DNA from: Alkalilimnicola sp. S0819
Lineage (GTDB): Bacteria > Pseudomonadota > Gammaproteobacteria > Nitrococcales > WHIW01
NCBI RefSeq assembly: GCF_009295635.1
Contig: NZ_WHIW01000006.1
Coordinates: forward strand, 124,001 to 188,000
Reading direction: 5' to 3'
DNA: 64,000 nucleotides
Shown: positions 58,259 through 64,000 of the stretch, piece after piece
Layout: each line of letters begins with the position of its first letter
Numbering within the stretch: the first letter of the stretch is position 1
Position numbers and translations under genes: made by a program
The notes under the pieces: model-generated
Told to the model about the DNA's origin: nothing
The model's database searches: none
The model's input: the letters and a program-made list of their open reading frames with translations, nothing else

Positions 58259-59035
58259 TCAGGCGGCGCTGCGCTGATGGCGGCGAATCATTTCGCTGGC
58301 CAGCGCGCGGTAGGCGATCGCACCCCGCGAGCTGCGGTCGTACTGCAATGCCGGCAACCCGTGGCTGGGCGCTTCGGCCAGGCGCACGTTGCGGGGAATC
58401 ATAGTGCGGTAGACCTGATCCTTGAAGTGTTGAATCAGCTGCGCGCCCACTTGGTTGGCAAGATTATTGCGCGGATCGAACATGGTGCGCAGCAGGCCTT
58501 CGATCTGAAGCTCCTTGTTCACCCGGCTCTGGACCCGGCGAATGGTGTTGAGCAAGGCGGTGAGGCCTTCCAGTGCGTAGTACTCGCACTGGATGGGGAT
58601 CAGCACGCCGTGGGCGGCGACCAGGGCATTGAGGGTGAGGATGTTCAGCGAGGGCGGACAGTCGATGAGGATGTAATCGTATTCGTCGCGCACCCGGGCG
58701 AGCTGCAGGCGCAGGCGCTGTTCGCGACCACTGGCCTCCATGAGTTTGAGTTCAGCGGCGGTCAGATCGCCGTTGCCCGGCACCAGGTCGTAGCCGGCGG
58801 GCTCCACCGACAGGATGGCTTCGCGAATGCTTACCTCATCGAGCAGCACTTCGCATCCGCTGTAGCGATGGCCATCCTTGCGCAGGCCCGAGCCGACAGT
58901 GGCGTTGCCCTGCGGGTCCAGGTCGATCAACAGCACCTTCTTGCGAGCCGCCGCCAGCGAGGCGGCCAGGTTGACGCAGGTGGTGGTCTTGCCGACACCG
59001 CCTTTCTGGTTGGCGACAGCGATGATCTTGCCCAT
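58259..59035 (-). CDS. parA: Chromosome-partitioning ATPase ParA (Soj)
   Basis: 258 residues with the deviant Walker A KGGVGKTT, the Walker B-like YILIDCPPSLNILTLNAL and RVQSRVNKEL. It is a chromosomal, short (Soj-type) ParA without an N-terminal DNA-binding extension. With ParB it moves origin regions apart. Position next to rsmG and mnmG is standard for origin-proximal Gammaproteobacterial DNA. Confidence 0.96.
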   Translation of the reverse strand: MGKIIAVANQKGGVGKTTTCVNLAASLAAARKKVLLIDLDPQGNATVGSGLRKDGHRYSGCEVLLDEVSIREAILSVEPAGYDLVPGNGDLTAAELKLMEASGREQRLRLQLARVRDEYDYILIDCPPSLNILTLNALVAAHGVLIPIQCEYYALEGLTALLNTIRRVQSRVNKELQIEGLLRTMFDPRNNLANQVGAQLIQHFKDQVYRTMIPRNVRLAEAPSHGLPALQYDRSSRGAIAYRALASEMIRRHQRSAA

Positions 59036-59110
59036 AAGTCCCTGTCCTCGAAGCGGATGCGGTGGTTGCTCAGCGGCGCAATGCTAACCCGGGCGCGGCC
59101 GAGCCCACTG

Positions 59111-59740
59111 CTATTCCTCGGTGGGGCGCAGCACCAGCAGGCGGCGCTCGGCCTGCAGGCCCGGCACCACCAGGCGGTGATCGTGCACCTGATAGCGTTC
59201 GGGTTCCAGCGCCTGCTGCTCGGTTTCGGCCAAGGGGCCCTTCATGGCCAGTAGTCGGCCGTGCGGGGCACGCAAGGGTTCGGCCAGGGCGGCGAAATCC
59301 GCCAGCTCCGTGAAGGCGCGGCAAATAACGCTATCAAAGCGCTCGCGCGGCCGGTAGTCCTGAACCCGTGCCTGCACCGCTTCCACGTTGCCAATGCCCA
59401 GCTCCAGCACGGCCTGACGCACGAAACGGATTTTCTTGCCGTTGCTGTCGAGCAAAACCAGTTGCCAGTCCGGGCGGGCCAGTGCCAAGGGGATGCCCGG
59501 CAGACCGGGACCTGTTCCCAAATCCAGCACCCGGGGACCGCGCACGTGGGGCAGCGTGGCGAGACTATCGAGCAGATGGCGCGGGACCATCTGCGCGGGC
59601 TCGCGCACCGCGGAAAGGTTGTAGGCGCGATTCCATTTGTGCAGCAGCACCAGGTACGCCAGCAGCGGTTCGGTCAGCGCGGCGTCCAGCCCCAGGGTTT
59701 CCAGGCCCCGGCGAAGCGGCGGGCGCAACTCGTCGATCAT
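59111..59740 (-). CDS. rsmG: 16S rRNA (guanine527-N7)-methyltransferase RsmG
   Basis: 209 residues from the ATG overlapping the mnmG stop (ATGA); the frame is open further upstream only as a shadow inside mnmG. The SAM-binding [15 protein letters not shown] and the opening [17 protein letters not shown] are diagnostic. It methylates G527 of 16S rRNA. Coupled translation with mnmG is typical (gidAB). Confidence 0.96.
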   Translation of the reverse strand: MIDELRPPLRRGLETLGLDAALTEPLLAYLVLLHKWNRAYNLSAVREPAQMVPRHLLDSLATLPHVRGPRVLDLGTGPGLPGIPLALARPDWQLVLLDSNGKKIRFVRQAVLELGIGNVEAVQARVQDYRPRERFDSVICRAFTELADFAALAEPLRAPHGRLLAMKGPLAETEQQALEPERYQVHDHRLVVPGLQAERRLLVLRPTEE

Positions 59741-61626
59741 GCGCTGTGGCGCAGGTTGCCCTGCTTTTTCAGATGCACCAGCAGCAGGGAGACGGCGGCG
59801 GGTGTCACGCCCGGCACACGGCCGGCTTGACCGATGGTCTCGGGGCGGTGGCGGCGCAGCTTTTCCCGCACCTCCGATGAAAGCCCGCTGACCGTGCCGT
59901 AGTCCAGGTCTTCCGGCAGGGCGAGTTCCTCGTAACGACTGCTGCGCGCCACCTCGTCCCGCTGGCGGGCCAGGTAACCGGCGTACTTGGCCTGAATCTC
60001 CAGCTGCTCGGCGACTACCGGGTCGTCCACCCCGGGACCGGCGCCGGGTATGAGCATCAGGCCATCGTAGCGGGTTTCCGGGCGGCGCAGCAGCTCTTCC
60101 AGGCGCTGCTCGCGGCGCAAGGGGCCACCGAGCACGTCCCGGGCGAGGTCTTCCGGCACCTGTTCGGGGCGTACCAGGACATCGCGCAGACGTTGCTGTT
60201 CCCGCTCCAGGCGTTCGCGTTTGGTCTCGAAGGCGCGCCAACGGGCATCGTCCACCAGACCCAGCGCGCGACCCTGTTCGGTCAGGCGCAGATCCGCATT
60301 GTCCTCGCGCAGGTGCAGGCGGTACTCGGCCCGGCTGGTGAACATGCGATAGGGCTCGCGGGTGCCGCGGGTGATCAGGTCATCGATGAGCACACCGATA
60401 TAGGCCTGATCCCGCTTCGGCTCCCAGGGTTCCTGGCCCCGAGCGCGGCGTGCGGCGTTGACGCCTGCCACCAGCCCCTGGGCGGCGGCTTCCTCGTAGC
60501 CGGTGGTGCCGTTGATCTGACCGGCGAAGTAGAGGTTCTCCACCGGCCGGGTTTCCAGGCTCGCGCGCAGATCACGCGGATCGAAGAAATCGTACTCGAT
60601 GGCGTAACCCGGGCGGGTGATGTGGGCCTGTTCGAAGCCCTTGATGGAATGCACCAGATCCAGCTGCACGTCGAAGGGCAGGCTGGTGGAGATGCCGTTC
60701 GGGTATAGCTCGTGGGTGCCAAGACCTTCGGGTTCGACAAAAATCTGATGCGCTGTCTTGTCGGCGAAGCGAACCACCTTGTCTTCCACGGAGGGGCAGT
60801 AGCGTGGGCCGGTACTTTCGATTACGCCGCTGTACATGGGCGAGCGGTCCAGGCCGGCGCGGATCAGCTCATGGGTGCGTTCATTGGTGTGAGTGACCCA
60901 GCAGGAGACCTGGGTGGGGTGCTGGTCCACCTGGCCGAGGAAGGAGAATACCGGGGTCGGGGTGTCGCCCGGTTGCTCGCTCATCTGGCGGAAATCCACA
61001 GTACGCCCGTCGATACGGGGTGGGGTTCCGGTCTTCAGCCGCGCAACCCGAAACGGTCTTTCACGCAGGCGTCGAGAAAGCGTGTTGGCGGGCGGATCGC
61101 CGGCACGCCCGCCCTGGTGGTTTTCCAGGCCGATGTGAATCTTGCCGCCAAGGAAGGTACCCACCGTAAGTACCACGGTGTCGGCGTGAAAACGCAGGCC
61201 CATCTGCGTGACGACGCCCCGCACGCGGTCTCCGTCGATGATCAGATCATCCACGGCTTGCTGGAAAACGCTGAGATTGGGCTGGTTTTCCACCGCGTCT
61301 CGTACCGCCTGGCGGTACAGCTGGCGATCGGCCTGCGCGCGGGTGGCCCGCACGGCGGGGCCCTTGCGGGAATTGAGGATACGGAACTGGATACCCCCCT
61401 GGTCCGCGGCCCGGGCCATCAGCCCGCCCAGCGCGTCGATTTCCTTGACCAGATGCCCCTTGCCGATACCGCCGATGGCGGGGTTGCAGCTCATCTGGCC
61501 GATGGTCTCCACGTTGTGGGTCAGCAACAGGGTGTTCGCACCACTGCGGGCGGCTGCCAGCGCGGCTTCGGTGCCGGCATGGCCGCCACCGACGACTATG
61601 ACCTGAAAGCGCTGCGGGTGATCCAC
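59737..61626 (-). CDS. mnmG: tRNA uridine-5-carboxymethylaminomethyl modification enzyme MnmG
   Basis: 629 residues, exactly the E. coli length, from a GTG at 61626 preceded by GAGGTGG 8 bases upstream; the frame is open to 61713 but without a better start. FAD-binding [39 protein letters not shown] and the C-terminal helical domain are all conserved. With MnmE it modifies the wobble uridine of several tRNAs. Confidence 0.97.
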   Translation of the reverse strand: MDHPQRFQVIVVGGGHAGTEAALAAARSGANTLLLTHNVETIGQMSCNPAIGGIGKGHLVKEIDALGGLMARAADQGGIQFRILNSRKGPAVRATRAQADRQLYRQAVRDAVENQPNLSVFQQAVDDLIIDGDRVRGVVTQMGLRFHADTVVLTVGTFLGGKIHIGLENHQGGRAGDPPANTLSRRLRERPFRVARLKTGTPPRIDGRTVDFRQMSEQPGDTPTPVFSFLGQVDQHPTQVSCWVTHTNERTHELIRAGLDRSPMYSGVIESTGPRYCPSVEDKVVRFADKTAHQIFVEPEGLGTHELYPNGISTSLPFDVQLDLVHSIKGFEQAHITRPGYAIEYDFFDPRDLRASLETRPVENLYFAGQINGTTGYEEAAAQGLVAGVNAARRARGQEPWEPKRDQAYIGVLIDDLITRGTREPYRMFTSRAEYRLHLREDNADLRLTEQGRALGLVDDARWRAFETKRERLEREQQRLRDVLVRPEQVPEDLARDVLGGPLRREQRLEELLRRPETRYDGLMLIPGAGPGVDDPVVAEQLEIQAKYAGYLARQRDEVARSSRYEELALPEDLDYGTVSGLSSEVREKLRRHRPETIGQAGRVPGVTPAAVSLLLVHLKKQGNLRHSA

Positions 61627-61717
61627 GGCAGAGCCACCTCGAGTGGGGCTGGGTAAAAGGGACCGGACAATATAGGCGAGGGTTGGAGGTGGTACAAGCC
61701 GGCCGTGCCGCACAGCC

Positions 61718-61933
61718 TGTGTATAACAATAACTGTTTTATGTCTTTCTTCTTGGAGATTGTTGTTGTTGTTATAGAGGCGGGCGTTTTCTGTTAGGAAG
61801 CGATTTATGCTTAGAAAAAACAATTGCTTGCGCGGATGGTAACTTGTGCGCAAGCCGGTGTGGGAAGCTGTGGACAACGCTGGATGAAATGTGGATAAGT
61901 CGCGTCGGCATTTTGCTGCACAGGTTATCCACA
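61718..61933. other. Candidate oriC: DnaA boxes and AT-rich segment between mnmG and mnmE
   Basis: The 509-bp gap 61627-62135 holds DnaA-box matches: TTATCCACA at 61925-61933 (plus, perfect), its complement at 61890-61898 (perfect), TTATACACA in inverse orientation at 61718-61726, and a weaker TTGTCCACA in inverse orientation at 61869-61877. The stretch 61721-61835 is conspicuously AT-rich for this DNA (TTGTTGTTGTTATAG and others) and could be the unwinding element. The position beside mnmG matches E. coli oriC. The alternative is that the true origin is at dnaA-rpmH, expected just right of this window, and that this is a secondary DnaA cluster. The part beyond 61933 shows no gene. Confidence 0.6.
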
Positions 61934-62135
61934 GCTTGCACGGCCTTGAACCAACAGCTTCTCAACGGCTTACACAGCGCTCATCGAGGGGGTTTCTGTC
62001 CCTGTCGGGCGCGGATTCCTCACGTCCATCGCAAGGATTGCGAGGTTTGGCTGGGGAGTGGTGCTTGGGCTTGGGGGCGTGTTCGCAAGCCGGTGCTCGC
62101 AGCGAAGGGAGGCGAGGAAGGTGCGCCGGGGGGAT

Positions 62136-63476
62136 TTATTTGCCGATGCAGAAGCTGGAGAAGATCTCGCCGAGCAGGTCGTCGCTGCTGAACTCACCGG
62201 TGATCTCGGCGAGTGCCTGTTGGGCGGCCCGCAGGTCTTCGGCCATGAGTTCGCCGCTGCCGAGCTCGCGTTGCGCCCCGGCGGCGGCCAGCGCCTCGGC
62301 AGCGCGCTCCAGGGCGCTGAGGTGGCGGCGTCGGGCGATGAACTCCCCCTCCCCGCCCTGGTAGCCCATGCTTGCGGCCAGGTGCTCGCGCAGGGCGTCC
62401 AGGCCCTCGCCGGTTTGGGCGCTCAGGGCGATTTCCGTGCCGAGCTCGCCCTGGCATTCCCCCGGTGGGCGATGGCTTATATCCACCTTGTTGCGGATCA
62501 CGGTGAGGCCCGTGTGGGGCGGCAGGCTCGCCGCGAGTTCCCGCTCGGGGCGGCCTAGACCCTGGGCGTCGTCGATCACCAGCAACACCCGGTCCGCCTG
62601 GGTCATGGCCTGGTGGGCGCGGCGTATGCCCTCTTGTTCGATGGGGTCGGGGCTGTCGCGCAGGCCCGCGGTGTCGATGACATGCAGCGGCATGCCGTGG
62701 ATCTGTATGCGCTCGCGCAGCACATCGCGGGTGGTGCCGGCGATCTCGGTGACGATCGCCGCCTCGTAGCCCGCGAGCCGATTCAGCAAGGAGGATTTGC
62801 CGGCGTTGGGGCGACCGGCGATGACCACGTTCATGCCGTCGCGCAGTAATTGGCCGTGGCGGGCACCACGGAGCAGCGCATGCATCTGTGCTTCCAGGGC
62901 GTCCAGCCGCCGGTTGACCGCTTCGGCCTGCAGGAACTCCACCCCCTCCTCGTCCGGGAAGTCGATGGCGGCCTCCACGTACACCCGCAGGTCAGTCAGG
63001 CCCCGCACCAGCTCGTGGATGCGGCCCGAGAACTCCCCGCTCAATGAACGCAGCGCCGCGCGGGCGCCGGCCTCGGTGGTGGCGGCGATCAGATCGGCGA
63101 CGGCTTCGGCCTGCGCCAGGTCCAGCTTGCCGTTGAGAAAGGCGCGCTCGGAGAACTCGCCTGGGCGCGCGGGCCGCGCGCCCAGCCGCACCAACTCGGC
63201 GATCAGCCGGTCCATGACCACGGGGCCGCCATGGCCCTGCAGCTCCAGCACGTGTTCGCCGGTGAAGGAATGGGGGGCGGGGAAGTACAGGGCGATACCC
63301 TCGTCCAGGAGGGTGCCGTCGGCGGCGCGAAAGCGGGCGTACTGAGCGTGCCGGGCCTGGGGTACGCGGCCGGTGAGGGCCTCGGCCAGCGCCGGCGCGC
63401 GCGGGCCGGAGACCCGCACGATGCCCACGCCGCCGTGGCCGGGTGGCGTGGCGACAGCGCAAATGGTGTCGCCCAT
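62136..63476 (-). CDS. mnmE: tRNA modification GTPase MnmE
   Basis: 446 residues. The N-terminal tetrahydrofolate-binding domain ([21 protein letters not shown]) and the G domain with [25 protein letters not shown] and NKVD are complete, and the C-terminal FCIGK box carries the family Cys. It works with MnmG on the tRNA wobble uridine. It lies 7 bp after yidC on the same strand. Confidence 0.97.
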   Translation of the reverse strand: MGDTICAVATPPGHGGVGIVRVSGPRAPALAEALTGRVPQARHAQYARFRAADGTLLDEGIALYFPAPHSFTGEHVLELQGHGGPVVMDRLIAELVRLGARPARPGEFSERAFLNGKLDLAQAEAVADLIAATTEAGARAALRSLSGEFSGRIHELVRGLTDLRVYVEAAIDFPDEEGVEFLQAEAVNRRLDALEAQMHALLRGARHGQLLRDGMNVVIAGRPNAGKSSLLNRLAGYEAAIVTEIAGTTRDVLRERIQIHGMPLHVIDTAGLRDSPDPIEQEGIRRAHQAMTQADRVLLVIDDAQGLGRPERELAASLPPHTGLTVIRNKVDISHRPPGECQGELGTEIALSAQTGEGLDALREHLAASMGYQGGEGEFIARRRHLSALERAAEALAAAGAQRELGSGELMAEDLRAAQQALAEITGEFSSDDLLGEIFSSFCIGK

Positions 63477-63483
63477 GATTGCC

Positions 63484-64000
63484 CTACTTCTTGCCCTTGC
63501 CGGCCTTGCCCTTGTTCGGCGTATCCTCGCCCCGCTCCACCCGTCGGGTGATGATGGCCTGCTGGGCGATGGACAGGGTGTTGTTGGTCACCCAGTACAG
63601 CACCAGACCGGCGGGGAAGAACAGGAAGAACACGGTGAAGATGATGGGCAGGAACATCATCACCTTCTGCTGGATGGGGTCCAGGGGGGCCGGGTTCAGG
63701 CGTTGCTGCACCAGCATGGAGATACCCATGAGGATCGGCAGCACGTAGTACGGGTCCTGGGCCGAGAGGTCCTGGATCCAGAGCATGAAGGGCGCATGGC
63801 GCAGCTCCACGCTCTCCATCAGCACCCAGTACAGGGCGATGAACACGGGAATCTGGATCAGGATCGGCAGGCAGCCGCCCAGCGGGTTGATCTTCTCTTT
63901 CTTGTACAGCTCCATCATGGCCTGGTTCAGGGCCTGACGGTCATCGCCGTGGCGCTCCTTCAGGGCGGCCATCTTGGGCTGCATCTTGCGCATGCGCGCC
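63484..64000 (-). CDS. yidC: Membrane insertase YidC (5' part outside window)
   Basis: The visible 172 codons encode the conserved C-terminal insertase core: [92 protein letters not shown] and VLYWVTNN. A basic tail with KGKAGKGKK ends the protein. The frame continues past base 64000, where the large periplasmic domain must be. It inserts and folds inner-membrane proteins, including ATP synthase subunit c. Expected neighbours rnpA and rpmH are outside the window. Confidence 0.96.
   Translation of the reverse strand, partial: ARMRKMQPKMAALKERHGDDRQALNQAMMELYKKEKINPLGGCLPILIQIPVFIALYWVLMESVELRHAPFMLWIQDLSAQDPYYVLPILMGISMLVQQRLNPAPLDPIQQKVMMFLPIIFTVFFLFFPAGLVLYWVTNNTLSIAQQAIITRRVERGEDTPNKGKAGKGKK

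Noticed and set aside
57217-59110. parS site near parAB
   Set aside because: No TGTTTCACGTGAAACA-like palindrome was found on reading; a computed search of the full chromosome is needed.

Overview
The window is GC-rich DNA from a bacterial chromosome. The right end has the gene order yidC-mnmE-mnmG-rsmG-parA-parB-atpIBEFHAGDC, followed at a distance by glmU-glmS, which is typical of the origin-proximal region of Gammaproteobacteria. OxyR with its paired cysteines, a UvrD of enterobacterial type and an aryl-polyene-type cluster also fit a gammaproteobacterium. I cannot fix the genus from sequence alone.

Layout from left to right. 1-3945: 3' part of a very large filamentous-hemagglutinin-like surface protein. 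3998-20970: an aryl-polyene-type (type II FAS/PKS-like) cluster in two divergent arms. The left arm (minus) encodes a ketosynthase, a chain-length-factor-like partner, an ACP, an ABC-2 exporter and a FAD enzyme with flavin-halogenase motifs. The right arm (plus) encodes a second ACP, acyl-ACP ligase, two hotdog dehydratases, an LpxL-like acyltransferase, a LolA-like carrier, an RND/MMPL exporter, a second ketosynthase/chain-length-factor pair, a ketoreductase, a glycosyltransferase and a DUF218 protein. Together these would build, lipidate and export a polyene pigment. 21115-26383: a lipoprotein hydrolase, a small envelope protein, a LOG-family protein and a TRAP transporter. 26527-29635: oxyR and uvrD.

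29996-41484 reads as a metal and redox stress region. It contains a response regulator with a degenerate GGDEF domain, a hemerythrin-like protein that has lost its iron ligands, an ECF sigma factor followed by a lipoprotein and a cupredoxin, a Fur-box-associated TonB receptor with a divergent PepSY protein, and a bufferin-type copper-RiPP operon (bufA-bufB-bufC-doxX) that runs into a broken merP and an intact merA. 41717-44918 is glmU-glmS. 45221-49509 is a tfuA-ycaO-ThiF/rhodanese operon, apparently a sulfur-transfer or thioamidation module, possibly led by an unrecognised small Cys-containing ORF. idi follows on the other strand.

50275-57205 is the complete F1Fo ATP synthase operon with a good sigma-70 promoter that moves the atpI start downstream. 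57379-64000 holds parB, parA, rsmG, mnmG, a DnaA-box-containing AT-rich gap (candidate oriC), mnmE and the 3' part of yidC. No tRNA, rRNA, CRISPR array, transposase or integrase was recognised. The strongest candidates for unusual biology are the tfuA-ycaO-ThiF/rhodanese operon, the bufferin-mercury operon and the halogenase-bearing aryl polyene cluster.
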